Shown one piece after another: positions 1 through 8,867 of a DNA stretch of 64,000 nt. Position numbers and translations under genes: made by a program. The DNA comes from Neiella marina. GTDB taxonomy: Bacteria; Pseudomonadota; Gammaproteobacteria; Enterobacterales; Neiellaceae. How positions within the stretch are numbered: position 1 is the stretch's first letter; every line of letters begins with the position of its first letter. The stretch is from assembly GCF_002165625.1 (NCBI RefSeq), contig NZ_NGNS01000002.1:1-64000 (forward strand), given 5' to 3'. The notes beneath the pieces are model-generated. The model ran no database searches. It was not told the origin of the DNA and was given only the letters and a program-made list of their open reading frames with translations.

Positions 1-1
1 C

Positions 2-1213
2 TACACCGGCACAGTGGATGGTGATGGCAACTTCAGTATCGACGTAGCAGGCGCTGATCTTGCGGCTGACACCAGTATTGCCGCTAGCGTCACGGCAACA
101 GATGACGTCGGCAATGAAACTACTGCCACTGACACCGAAGGCTATGGTGTTGATACTACGCTCCCCACAGCAAATTCCGACACAGATGCTTCTATCACCA
201 CAGTTGCTCTGGGCTCATCCATGCAAACAAGCTGGAGGTCGGCAATTAGCGAGGGTATTGTCAGCGTGGAATCTGGGATTGATGGCTTGTCTGCCACGCC
301 TTATTTCAGCGGCGCCTCATTGGGAGTTCAAACTGAAGGCGATAGCTATGGCAATAGTGGGAACGAAGGCCAGCTACAGCATCGAAGCTCAAACTTTGAT
401 GATGACAGTGAGGCAAATACGTCTGAGGCAATTGTCATTAAACTGGACGGGCTAACAACTGAGGCCAATTTCAGTTTTCTCCGATTGTATCCTCAAGATG
501 ATAACCAAAACTATGTCGAAACCGGCAAGTGGATTGCATTACGCGATGGCAAGGTTGTCGCAGAAGATACCTTCACAAGCGACAGGCATTATGGTTCTGA
601 AACCATTGATACCAATGGCATTCTGTTTGATGAAGTTAGGTTTGAAGCGGCAGACTACTCCAATCGCCTGCTGGCCGATGGCTCTGACTCTTCCGATTAT
701 TACCTGCAACGCTTTGAGGCTGATGTCTACAAAGGAACCTTAGTGACGGGTGAAAATGATGTCCTAACTATTGATTCGGACTCGTTACTTGCCAATGACA
801 CGGATCCTGATGGAGATAACCTTTCGATCGTATCTGTAGAAGCGACCAGCAGCAGCGGTGCGACTCAAGGTAGTGTTTCGTTTGATCCTGCCACAGGCCA
901 AGTCAGTTATGACCCGGCTGATGCCTTCGATGACCTCGACGCCGGGGAAACCGCAACAGATACGTTTACCTATACCATTACTGATGGCAACGGTAATGAG
1001 CACTCTGCTGAAGTGACCGTGACCATCGTTGGCCAAACTGGTGTTGAACCTCAGGTTAGAGCATCGTTGTTCAATGAGTTGTTAGAACAGCCCAATGAGT
1101 TGGATGATCTGCTACCTGCTGGAGATTCAAGTCCGGCTGGTGGTGCTGGAGACGGAGCGCCACAAGGTGAAATAAAGCAGCCAGAAGAAATTAAAGTAGA
1201 CCTAGAACTGTAA
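2..1213 (+). CDS. C-terminal part of a large repetitive adhesin (LapA/BpfA-like), 5' end outside window
   Basis: The frame is open from the window edge (position 2) and ends at 1213, so only about 403 C-terminal residues are seen. They begin inside a bacterial Ig-like repeat (TATDDVGNE type), continue into an acidic, probably beta-rich segment, then a cadherin-like repeat with the [10 protein letters not shown] and [11 protein letters not shown] signatures, and finish in a Pro/Gly/Glu-rich tail ending in DLEL. Six type I secretion and LapG/LapD genes follow, so this is inferred to be the surface adhesin retained or released by that system. No RTX nonapeptides (GGxGxDxxx) are visible in this C-terminal part, which is odd for a type I secreted adhesin. 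The N-terminal retention module and LapG cleavage site would lie upstream of the window. Confidence 0.8.
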   Translation, partial: YTGTVDGDGNFSIDVAGADLAADTSIAASVTATDDVGNETTATDTEGYGVDTTLPTANSDTDASITTVALGSSMQTSWRSAISEGIVSVESGIDGLSATPYFSGASLGVQTEGDSYGNSGNEGQLQHRSSNFDDDSEANTSEAIVIKLDGLTTEANFSFLRLYPQDDNQNYVETGKWIALRDGKVVAEDTFTSDRHYGSETIDTNGILFDEVRFEAADYSNRLLADGSDSSDYYLQRFEADVYKGTLVTGENDVLTIDSDSLLANDTDPDGDNLSIVSVEATSSSGATQGSVSFDPATGQVSYDPADAFDDLDAGETATDTFTYTITDGNGNEHSAEVTVTIVGQTGVEPQVRASLFNELLEQPNELDDLLPAGDSSPAGGAGDGAPQGEIKQPEEIKVDLEL

Positions 1214-1243
1214 TTGATTTTTTGGGAATTTTTGGAGTTTTCA

Positions 1244-2533
1244 ATGAAACTTGCCCGTTGTAGCGCGGTAGGTACGCTGCTAGTTGCAGCCCTGAGCCAA
1301 ACAGTTGTGGCGCAAACATTGCCACAAGCAGTGCGCATTGCGGTAGAGACTCATCCGCAAATTGTCCAAAGTGAGCGTAAGGTTCGCGAAGGAGAGCAAA
1401 CAGTCCGCCAAGCTGAAGGTGGCTATTTACCATCGGTGGATGTCACCGCAGACTGGGGATTTCAAGTTGTTGACAATCCGTCAACCCGGGCAAACGGCAC
1501 TGATGATGAAACTTGGAACAATGGCCGCGTTGGTTTCGAAGCACGGCAAATGATATTTGATGGTTTCGCAACCACCAATGATATTGATCGAACCGAAGCA
1601 TTTACTCTGGCTCGAGAACACGAGCTTAATGCCGTATCCGAGTCAATTGCATTGGCTGCGACCCGAGTCTATTTGGATGTGCAGCGCTACCGAACCCAGT
1701 ATCAACTGGCTTTGGAGAATCTCGATAACCACAAACGTATCTATAAACAAATCAGTAGTCGGGTTGATCGTGGCGTCGGCACTATTGCTGATAAATCGCA
1801 AATCGAGAGCCGTCTGAATAATGCTGAATCCAATGTCATTGCAGCACAGAACAACTTGCTCGATGCGGAATCTGCATACATTCAAGTCATTGGTGAAAGT
1901 GCCAAGCAAGACTTGCAGCCTTTCAAGTTCCAAGAAAACTGGCTGCCACAGACTAAAGCAGAAGCTCAAGCTTTGGTTGGTAAGCACAACCCTGTGTTAC
2001 TCGCTGCAAAGGCGGATATCGAAGAAGCTGAAAGCCGCTATCAGTACAGCAAGTCCACTAACTATCCAGAACTAGATTTGGTGTTGTTTGGCGACTATGG
2101 AGAAGAATTAGAAGGCACCGATGGCTCTGATACTAACTATGGTGCCATGTTGCAAGTTCGCTGGAACCTGTTCCGAGGCGGCTCCGATAAAGCCAATCAA
2201 AAAGCATCGGCTTACGTCGTAGAGCAAGCTCGTGCAATCAATATGAATGCCCACAGAGAGGCTAACCAACGGGTTAGTTTAGCTTGGGCTGCTTATGAGA
2301 TGTTAGCTAAGCAGCAAGTGTTTCTGCAGCGCTATGTCACGGCCTCTGAGAAGACTCGAGATGCTTACAAGAAAGAGTTCAATCTCGGCAAGAGAACGCT
2401 ATTGGATTTACTCGATTCTGAAAATGAACTATTCGGAGCACGCAATCAATTTGTCGATGCTCAAACTGAATATGAACAAGCGAAAGCCCGAGTATTGGAA
2501 GTGATTGGTAGCCTCAATCAATCTTTGCGCTAA
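1244..2533 (+). CDS. TolC-family outer-membrane channel of type I secretion (LapE/AggA-like)
   Basis: A 429-residue TolC-like outer-membrane efflux protein, the exit duct of the type I secretion system for the adhesin. The start is ATG 1244 with GGAG six bases upstream; an in-frame TTG at 1214 gives a less likely N-terminus. It begins with a signal peptide (cleavage near VVA-QT), followed by LPQAVRIAVETHPQI, typical of the first TolC helix, and two long alpha-helical repeats. It lies 30 bases after the adhesin stop and 24 before the OmpA-like gene, so it belongs to the same operon. The order adhesin, TolC, OmpA, LapG, LapD matches the Shewanella bpfA-aggA region. Confidence 0.88.
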   Translation: MKLARCSAVGTLLVAALSQTVVAQTLPQAVRIAVETHPQIVQSERKVREGEQTVRQAEGGYLPSVDVTADWGFQVVDNPSTRANGTDDETWNNGRVGFEARQMIFDGFATTNDIDRTEAFTLAREHELNAVSESIALAATRVYLDVQRYRTQYQLALENLDNHKRIYKQISSRVDRGVGTIADKSQIESRLNNAESNVIAAQNNLLDAESAYIQVIGESAKQDLQPFKFQENWLPQTKAEAQALVGKHNPVLLAAKADIEEAESRYQYSKSTNYPELDLVLFGDYGEELEGTDGSDTNYGAMLQVRWNLFRGGSDKANQKASAYVVEQARAINMNAHREANQRVSLAWAAYEMLAKQQVFLQRYVTASEKTRDAYKKEFNLGKRTLLDLLDSENELFGARNQFVDAQTEYEQAKARVLEVIGSLNQSLR

Positions 2534-2557
2534 CAAAAAATAAAGGACTGACACAAC

Positions 2558-3592
2558 ATGAGCAAACCAGCCAAGCTACTAAGCTTTGTGGCCTTGTCGA
2601 TTTCGGCTGTTTTAAATTCAACCTCTGCTCAAGCCGAAGAGGGTTACAAATACTATGTCGGCGGCCAAATCGGTCATGCCGAGATGGACTCTGGACATAA
2701 GCATTCTTCGGGAGCAGCGGTGCAACGAGGCCCCATGTTTGGTGGCCAGTTTGGTATTCAGCCATTCTCCAATGACCACTGGGAACTGCGTTTTCGAGCG
2801 GATTACTCTGAGCTGGATGTAGAAGATATCAGCGACGATGAATCCGCTTGGTGGTATGCACTGGATGCCTTGTACTTCTTTAATGGGGATTACAACTACA
2901 TTTTTGCTGGTCCTCACTACGAGGACTTCGATAGTGACGAGCAAGCAGGGGCTCATATTGGTCTGGGTGCTCGTTATCACTTTAATGAAAATTGGGCATT
3001 AACAGGTGAAGTGCAAGGTTTGTACGGTTTTGAAGAAAGCACTACAGATTTTGTCGCTAGTATCGGTTTGTTGTATTTCTTTGGCCAACAAGCTGCGGCC
3101 GCAACGGTTGCCGATGATGACCGTGATGGCGTAAGCAACAATCTGGATAAGTGTCCTGACACGCCGCTTGGCCACAGTGTTGACGCAGAAGGTTGTACCC
3201 GCTTTTACGAGCAAGCCATTGTTAAACAAGTAACCATTCTTTTTGCTCATGACGATGCCACTGTGCCTGCTCGCTCCTATAACAACGTTGCTGAGATCGC
3301 AGATTTTATGGCTGCTCATCCACAATTAGATATTGTCATTGAAGGACATACCTCACTGGTGGGATCGGCAACCTATAATCAGAAGCTATCGGAACGTCGT
3401 GCCGATGCGGTCAAGCAGTTGCTTATTGAACGCTATCAAGTTGCTGAGCAGCGCATCAGCGCGCTGGGCTATGGTGAAACTCGCCCTGCTGTGGAGCCTG
3501 AGCAGACCGCTGATGATGCCGCCGCCAATCGTCGAATCATGGTTGAAATGAATGCCAGCAAACGCACTGCGATTACCAACGACGGTCAGTAA
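2558..3592 (+). CDS. OmpA-family outer-membrane protein with beta-barrel and peptidoglycan-binding domain
   Basis: This 344-residue protein has a signal peptide ending near SAQA, an N-terminal eight-strand-type barrel (about residues 25-175, closing in GLLYFFG), a calcium-binding thrombospondin-3-like linker (DDDRDGVSNNLDKCPDTP) and a C-terminal OmpA domain (about 220-335) with the peptidoglycan-binding signature IVIEGHTS...SERRADAV. It should tie the outer membrane to the cell wall. An OmpA-like gene at the same place is a feature of bpfA-type adhesin operons. AAGGA lies ten bases before ATG 2558. Its specific role in adhesin display is inferred from position only. Confidence 0.85.
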   Translation: MSKPAKLLSFVALSISAVLNSTSAQAEEGYKYYVGGQIGHAEMDSGHKHSSGAAVQRGPMFGGQFGIQPFSNDHWELRFRADYSELDVEDISDDESAWWYALDALYFFNGDYNYIFAGPHYEDFDSDEQAGAHIGLGARYHFNENWALTGEVQGLYGFEESTTDFVASIGLLYFFGQQAAAATVADDDRDGVSNNLDKCPDTPLGHSVDAEGCTRFYEQAIVKQVTILFAHDDATVPARSYNNVAEIADFMAAHPQLDIVIEGHTSLVGSATYNQKLSERRADAVKQLLIERYQVAEQRISALGYGETRPAVEPEQTADDAAANRRIMVEMNASKRTAITNDGQ

Positions 3593-3636
3593 GGACCTCA
3601 AATGACAGCTAAGACAACGGGTTGGGGGTTGTTCTG

Positions 3637-4302
3637 ATGCGAGCCTGGTGGGGCTGGCTCGGAGTGGCCTTGATGTCTTGGTTGCTGTGGGCCTCGCCTC
3701 AGCTTGATTTTAATAAGATGATCCAAGCGCTTCAGGCGCGCTATGGTGATGAAGCTGCTGAACGTGGCAAACAATGGCAGGCTTTAGTTGTTGCCCATGT
3801 CAATGCTGATGAGTTGACCCAGCTCAAGCAAGTTAATGACTACTTCAATGGTTTTTTGTTCGCCAACGATGATGTGGTGTGGAAGCAAGAAGACTATTGG
3901 GCAACGCCTGTTGAGTTTATTGGCAGAGCCGCAGGTGATTGCGAAGACTTCACCATTGCTAAATATTACACCTTGCTGGAAATGGGCTTTGATGCCAGTA
4001 AATTGCGCCTGATGTACGTCAAAGCCGTCGCATACAATCAGCACCATATGGTACTGACCTATTACAGCAAACGTGGTGCAATTCCACTCGTTCTGGACAA
4101 TATCGACCCTGCGATTAAGCCCGCCACTGAGCGTGGCGATCTAATCCCTATTTACAGTTTCAATGCTGACTACTTGTGGCTAGCCAAAGCTCGAGGTGAT
4201 GGCAAGTTAGTAGGCGAGTCGAGTCGTTTGAGCCTCTGGCGCGATCTGCGCGAACGTCAATCCGAATTTCAACATCAGCCCGAATCGAAGGATTTACCAT
4301 GA
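3637..4302 (+). CDS. lapG: LapG-like periplasmic cysteine protease (transglutaminase-like, BTLCP family)
   Basis: A 221-residue periplasmic protease that in this family cuts the N-terminus of LapA-type adhesins and frees them from the cell. The catalytic triad is visible: Cys102 in AAGDCEDFTIAKYY, His137 in NQHHMVLTYY, Asp154 in LVLDNID. The N-terminus has a hydrophobic signal segment (residues 5-20). ATG 3637 is preferred over an in-frame TTG at 3622. The stop overlaps the lapD-like start by four bases (ATGA), implying translational coupling of protease and its inhibitory receptor. The calcium dependence known for LapG is family knowledge and cannot be judged here. Confidence 0.92.
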   Translation: MRAWWGWLGVALMSWLLWASPQLDFNKMIQALQARYGDEAAERGKQWQALVVAHVNADELTQLKQVNDYFNGFLFANDDVVWKQEDYWATPVEFIGRAAGDCEDFTIAKYYTLLEMGFDASKLRLMYVKAVAYNQHHMVLTYYSKRGAIPLVLDNIDPAIKPATERGDLIPIYSFNADYLWLAKARGDGKLVGESSRLSLWRDLRERQSEFQHQPESKDLP

Positions 4303-6221
4303 CCCTATATCGCCAAGTCTTATTGCTTCTATTGCTGTTGACTGTGGTTTCACTCTCGGCAGTGCTGATGCTGAACATTAAAAACAGCTCTGAATCGCTC
4401 AGGCTACAACAGCAAGTCTCGACGGAGAGTGCATTGACGTCATTGGGAATGCGACTAGCGCCGGTATTACAGCCTTATGATCGCGCGTTTGCTGAGTCGA
4501 CTATCTTAGCGGCTTTCGATGGATCATTTTTTCGCAGTATCGAAGTCACGGTGTTCGCTAACGACGAAATAATTCGTAAAGACAATCAAGCACAACCTGC
4601 TGGTGTCCCTGCTTGGTTTACCAATCTATTTGAGATTGAACCTGTGGTTGCTGAAGCGCCGATCACTAATGGCTGGACCGAGGTAGCACTCGTGCGTGTC
4701 GAGGGGCACCCGGGGTTCGTTCAAGCTCAACTTTGGCGTTTGAGTACTGACTTGCTGACATTTTACGGTTCGTTGTTTGCGTTTTTTAGTCTATTGATGA
4801 TGCTGGCATTGCGGATTGTCGTTAAGCGGCCACTTGAACAGATAGAAAACCAAGTCAATGCAATCGAGCAGCGAGAGTTTGGTTACCGAATTCCACTGCC
4901 CAGAACGAGAGAGCTACGCCAAGTTGTAAAAGCTCTCAATCATCTAACTGGAATCTTGAGCGAGCAATTCAAAGCTAATGCGTCGCAATTGCTCACTATG
5001 AAAACGCGATTACAACAAGATCCAGAAACGCAGGTCGCCAATCGACGTCACCTTATCAACGAGTTGCAATCACGCATGTCAGATCAGCAACCGCAGGCTG
5101 TAGTCATGTTATCTCTGCATGATCGCGATAAGATCCGCAAGCACTATGGCTACAAACAATGGTTGGATTTGATGCAGCAATCGGTTGAATCATTACGTCA
5201 GGTGTTCTCCGATCAACAAGTGATGATCGGCCGCCTGTCGGAAACCGATTTTGCTGTATTGATCCCGGTGTTGCCGGAACAAGATTTATCCGAGCCACTC
5301 GCTAAAGTCGCTGAGCACATGGATCAGTTGCATCAACAAGGCATTGCTCCGCTGCCTTCGTCTTGTGCGTTGGCTGGTGTCCCTATCGCCTCAGATGACA
5401 GTGTGACCGACGTGTTTACTCGTCTCGATCAAGCGTTACGCGACGCCGAGCAGCAAGGTCAAAATCCTTGGTTGTGGCGCAGCAACACCGAAGAACAGCC
5501 TCTGCGGTCGGGACAAGAGTGGGTCAATTTGCTGCGACAACGTATTGCCCGGCAAGAGCTACAGATTCGAACACAGCCGCTAGTTGCAGAGCTCGGTGGT
5601 CAGCCGGTTCATCAGGAAATTTATGCAGGTATTAAAGATGAAAATGGTACGCCATTAAATGCCGCCATATTTGTACCTGTACTTGAGCAATTTGATCTTG
5701 GTTGTGATTTAGACCGCGCGGTGTTGGCAATGCTGCAACAACAAGCACCGTTTGAAACACCACAAGTGGTCAACGTCTCATTGTCATCGATCCGAGATAC
5801 TCAGTTTCTTCAAGCGCTGGCCGAAGTACCGGCCGCTGAGCGTAGCAATTTAGTTATTGAGTTGGCTGAGGTGTACCTGAGCCGGGATTATTCAGCGGTT
5901 CAAAGCTTTGTTGCTGTGCTTCGCTCTCTTGGTTATCACTTCGGAGTTGATAATTTGGGGGTTGGAACTGGCTTCGATGCAACCGACTTGAAGTATCTAA
6001 AAGAAATTCGTCCGGATTACCTAAAACTTGCTGCTGCTTTGTGTCGGCAAGTAGATGAGCAAAACTTAACTTTGGTTGCTGGCGTGGTCAATACCGCACG
6101 TAACTTAGATATTCCCGTCTATGCCACCGCAGTAGAACAGCAAGAGCAGCTAAAAGCGCTTCAAGAGTGTGGTATTCAAGGGTTCCAAGGTTACATTAAT
6201 AACAGCCAGCAAGGTGGTTAA
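4299..6221 (+). CDS. lapD: LapD-like c-di-GMP receptor with degenerate GGDEF and EAL domains
   Basis: A 640-residue inner-membrane receptor. An N-terminal membrane helix (7-25) leads to a LapD-type periplasmic domain with a GW pair at residue 126, matching the Trp of Pseudomonas LapD needed to bind LapG; a second helix (about 150-170) and a HAMP segment follow. The GGDEF motif is replaced by LSETDF, the EAL motif by EIY, and the usual DDFGTGYS by DNLGVGTGFD, so it should bind but neither make nor break c-di-GMP. Known mechanism: c-di-GMP bound inside makes the periplasmic domain sequester LapG, so the adhesin stays attached. It starts within the lapG stop codon and converges with the next gene. 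Confidence 0.93.
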   Translation: MTLYRQVLLLLLLLTVVSLSAVLMLNIKNSSESLRLQQQVSTESALTSLGMRLAPVLQPYDRAFAESTILAAFDGSFFRSIEVTVFANDEIIRKDNQAQPAGVPAWFTNLFEIEPVVAEAPITNGWTEVALVRVEGHPGFVQAQLWRLSTDLLTFYGSLFAFFSLLMMLALRIVVKRPLEQIENQVNAIEQREFGYRIPLPRTRELRQVVKALNHLTGILSEQFKANASQLLTMKTRLQQDPETQVANRRHLINELQSRMSDQQPQAVVMLSLHDRDKIRKHYGYKQWLDLMQQSVESLRQVFSDQQVMIGRLSETDFAVLIPVLPEQDLSEPLAKVAEHMDQLHQQGIAPLPSSCALAGVPIASDDSVTDVFTRLDQALRDAEQQGQNPWLWRSNTEEQPLRSGQEWVNLLRQRIARQELQIRTQPLVAELGGQPVHQEIYAGIKDENGTPLNAAIFVPVLEQFDLGCDLDRAVLAMLQQQAPFETPQVVNVSLSSIRDTQFLQALAEVPAAERSNLVIELAEVYLSRDYSAVQSFVAVLRSLGYHFGVDNLGVGTGFDATDLKYLKEIRPDYLKLAAALCRQVDEQNLTLVAGVVNTARNLDIPVYATAVEQQEQLKALQECGIQGFQGYINNSQQGG

Positions 6222-6571
6222 ATCAGCGGGTCGTCTTCCGAGTTGGCGATGAGTGTGCTATCAGTACTCAGATCGCTTAGCCGCGTTCGGATTTCTTTTC
6301 GCTCTAACAGTTTTTGTTGAGCTGCTGTAGGTAGCTCGGTGAATTGAATCATGTTTTTCTTAATCAACAATTGGATTAAGTCTTCCAGAACCCGAATCAG
6401 CGGGGTATCCGAGCTTTGCAATAATGAAAGGATATCGGCGTCTTCGCCATGCTGTTTGAGGAACGTCAGCAGCTCGGGATTATCAGTCGTAATGGCTTCG
6501 GAAAATTGCTCATTCTGTTCACGAGCTATGGCGACAATATCACCGGAGGTGTTGCGACTCACAAAAAACAT
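6218..6571 (-). CDS. Small conserved protein often labelled 'tryptophan synthase subunit beta-like'
   Basis: A 117-residue acidic, helical protein without signal peptide or membrane segment. It resembles a small gammaproteobacterial family that databases misname tryptophan synthase subunit beta-like; the shared core is RVLEDLIQLLI followed by FTELPTAAQQKLL. No PLP-lysine motif or TrpB fold can be present at this length, so the enzyme name should be ignored. It overlaps the lapD stop by four bases in convergent orientation and is divergent from the lapB-like gene, so it interrupts the adhesin operon on the opposite strand. Function unknown. Confidence 0.75.
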   Translation of the reverse strand: MFFVSRNTSGDIVAIAREQNEQFSEAITTDNPELLTFLKQHGEDADILSLLQSSDTPLIRVLEDLIQLLIKKNMIQFTELPTAAQQKLLERKEIRTRLSDLSTDSTLIANSEDDPLI

Positions 6572-6643
6572 GTCTGCAAAGCTTTCATTCTGTTCACATT
6601 TTGTAAATCATAATGACGGTTACTGAAGGCGTCGGCAACTGCT

Positions 6644-6663
6644 AATTGGTTTTACAACCAATT
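6644..6663. promoter_or_regulatory. Perfect inverted repeat in the divergent lapB promoter region
   Basis: Arms AATTGGTT and AACCAATT separated by TTAC lie 39 bases upstream of the lapB-like ATG and about 70 bases from the divergent small gene. It could be an operator for a dimeric regulator or a small RNA hairpin. There is no T-tract, so a terminator is unlikely. Confidence 0.45.
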
Positions 6664-6701
6664 CTAGTCTTCAGCTTGTGAAACTATTCAAAGGAATAAT
6701 C

Positions 6702-8867
6702 ATGTCAGACCCAGATCAACAGGGTTGGAAAATTAAAGATCAGGAAAAAGCATTTCTCGATCCCTTGCTTGATGCACTGACTTATTTGAGTAAGTGGCAC
6801 GGCAACCCTATTGCCCGAGATGAGCTGGTTGCTGGCTTACCGCTGCCTGACAATAAACTAACGCCAGAGTTGTTTATTCGTGCCGCTAAGCGGGCCAATT
6901 TATCGGCTCGGTTGTTAAAAATGTCACTGACTGATATTCAACCTCAGTTGTTGCCAGCGGTGTTAATGCTGGAGCAAGGAAAAGCGGCCATATTAAGCAA
7001 CATCAGCGGTAATGATGCGGCTTTAGTGATGCTGGAAAGTGGCGAAGGTGAAGTGGTTATGCCGATCGCTGAATTGGCTGAGCAGTTCACTGGCTATGTC
7101 CTGTTCGTCAAGCCTCAAGTTAAGTTTGATGAGCGCACACCGCAGTCCTTGGAGCACCAAGCCGAGCATTGGTTTTGGGGGACCCTGAAAGACAACTGGC
7201 GAATCTATCGCGATGTCTTGGTGGCATCTTTTCTGATTAGTTTATTTGCCCTCGCCAGCCCCTTGTTTGTCATGAATGTGTATGACCGAGTAGTACCCAA
7301 TCATGCCGTCGACACCCTATGGGTACTAGCGATGGGTGTTTGCTTGGTATTTGTCTTCGACTTTGTCTTACGCCTGATGCGATCGCACTTTATCGATGTC
7401 GCTGGTAAGAAGTCAGAAATACTCATCTCTGCGCGTATTCTTGAACGCGTGATGGGAGTGAAGCTTGCCCAGCGACCCGCGTCCGTCGGTGCTTTTGCGC
7501 GTCACTTGCAGGAATTCGATTCAATTCGTGATTTTGTCACGTCGGCCACTATTACTGCTGTGATCGATGTGCCATTCACTTTGCTGTTTTTTGTCATCGT
7601 TGCCTACCTTGGCGGCTGGATGGTAGCCGTACCTTTGGTGATGGCTCTGGTAATCGTTGGTTATAGCAGTTGGATTCAAAAGCCAATGCGTCAAGCTGTT
7701 GATGAATCTGGTCGAATGTCGAGTCTAAAGAATGCCACCTTAGTTGAAGCTTTATCGGGCCTAGAGACAATTAAACTGACAGGCGCCGAAGGCCAAATGC
7801 AGCATCGCTGGGAGCAGGCCAATGGCCATATTGCCCAGTGGAGTGCAGAAAGTCGTCGTCATGCTGCTTCGGTATCGGGCGTTGCTACTTTGTCTGTGCA
7901 GTTGACCACGGTGTTTTTGATTATTGCTGGGGTGTACAAAATCACCCTTGGGGATTTATCCATGGGCGGTCTCATTGCCTGTGTCATGCTATCTGGCAGA
8001 GCGTTGCAGCCAATGGCTCAAGTGGCTCAGCTCGCCACGCGATACAATCAGAGTCGTGCGGCCTTTACCATGTTGAATGAGATCATGTCGTTGCCGGTTG
8101 AACGTCCCGACGATAAGCGCTTTCTCTATCGCGAAACTCTAGCTGGCAACATCGACTTAAAAGATGTCCGCTTTGCTTATCCTGAACAACAGAATCCAGC
8201 ATTAACCGATGTTAATTTGTCCATTAAAGCCGGCGAGAAGGTCGGTATTATTGGCCGCATCGGCTCTGGCAAGTCGACCCTAGGTAAGCTCATTACCGCC
8301 ATGTATGAACCACAGCATGGCAGCCTATTGCTTGATGATGTTGATAGTCGCCAGCTGAGCCCGAACCATATCCGTCATGTGATGGGCGTAGTGCCGCAAG
8401 ATGTCACCATGTTTTATGGCACCCTGCGGGAAAACTTAACCTTGGGCGTCCCTTGGATCTCTGATGAGCAAGTTTTACGGGCCGCTGAATTGTCTGGCGT
8501 TGATGAGTTTGCTGCCCGTCATCCTCAGGGTTTAGATATGCGTATCGCCGAGCGGGGTAGCAACCTTTCGGGGGGCCAACGTCAGGCCGTCAGCCTCGCC
8601 CGGGCGTTGTTGCTCGATCCGCCGATCTTAGTGCTTGATGAGCCGACGGCTTCAATGGACAACACCAGCGAAGTGCGACTCAAAGCGAAACTACAACAAT
8701 TGTTGGCCGACAAGACCTTGATTTTGATTACCCATAAAGCCTCAATGCTGGCTTTGGTTGATCGCTTAATTGTCATTGATCAGGGCCGTATAGTTGCCGA
8801 TGGACCGAAACAAGCGGTGCAGGAAGCGCTTCGCTCTGGTCGACTGCAAGTGGATAGAGAATCATGA
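6702..8867 (+). CDS. lapB: LapB-like type I secretion ABC transporter (permease/ATPase)
   Basis: A 721-residue inner-membrane exporter. The N-terminal C39-like domain (about 15-140) lacks the catalytic Cys (DALTYLSKWHG), as expected for exporters of large adhesins that are not cleaved on the way out. Six membrane helices follow (about 165-440), then the nucleotide-binding domain with Walker A GRIGSGKST near 517, signature LSGGQRQ near 620, Walker B ILVLDEPTASMD near 642 and H-loop ITHKA. ATG 6702 has AAAGGA upstream; an in-frame GTG at 6678 is rejected. It overlaps the LapC-like gene by four bases. Confidence 0.92.
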   Translation: MSDPDQQGWKIKDQEKAFLDPLLDALTYLSKWHGNPIARDELVAGLPLPDNKLTPELFIRAAKRANLSARLLKMSLTDIQPQLLPAVLMLEQGKAAILSNISGNDAALVMLESGEGEVVMPIAELAEQFTGYVLFVKPQVKFDERTPQSLEHQAEHWFWGTLKDNWRIYRDVLVASFLISLFALASPLFVMNVYDRVVPNHAVDTLWVLAMGVCLVFVFDFVLRLMRSHFIDVAGKKSEILISARILERVMGVKLAQRPASVGAFARHLQEFDSIRDFVTSATITAVIDVPFTLLFFVIVAYLGGWMVAVPLVMALVIVGYSSWIQKPMRQAVDESGRMSSLKNATLVEALSGLETIKLTGAEGQMQHRWEQANGHIAQWSAESRRHAASVSGVATLSVQLTTVFLIIAGVYKITLGDLSMGGLIACVMLSGRALQPMAQVAQLATRYNQSRAAFTMLNEIMSLPVERPDDKRFLYRETLAGNIDLKDVRFAYPEQQNPALTDVNLSIKAGEKVGIIGRIGSGKSTLGKLITAMYEPQHGSLLLDDVDSRQLSPNHIRHVMGVVPQDVTMFYGTLRENLTLGVPWISDEQVLRAAELSGVDEFAARHPQGLDMRIAERGSNLSGGQRQAVSLARALLLDPPILVLDEPTASMDNTSEVRLKAKLQQLLADKTLILITHKASMLALVDRLIVIDQGRIVADGPKQAVQEALRSGRLQVDRES

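Noticed and set aside
1214-1243. Upstream TTG start for the TolC-like gene
   Set aside because: It would add ten residues before a good signal peptide; ATG 1244 has a well-placed GGAG.
6218-6571. Tryptophan synthase beta-subunit activity for the small gene
   Set aside because: 117 residues without a PLP lysine cannot be TrpB; the name is a known family mislabel.
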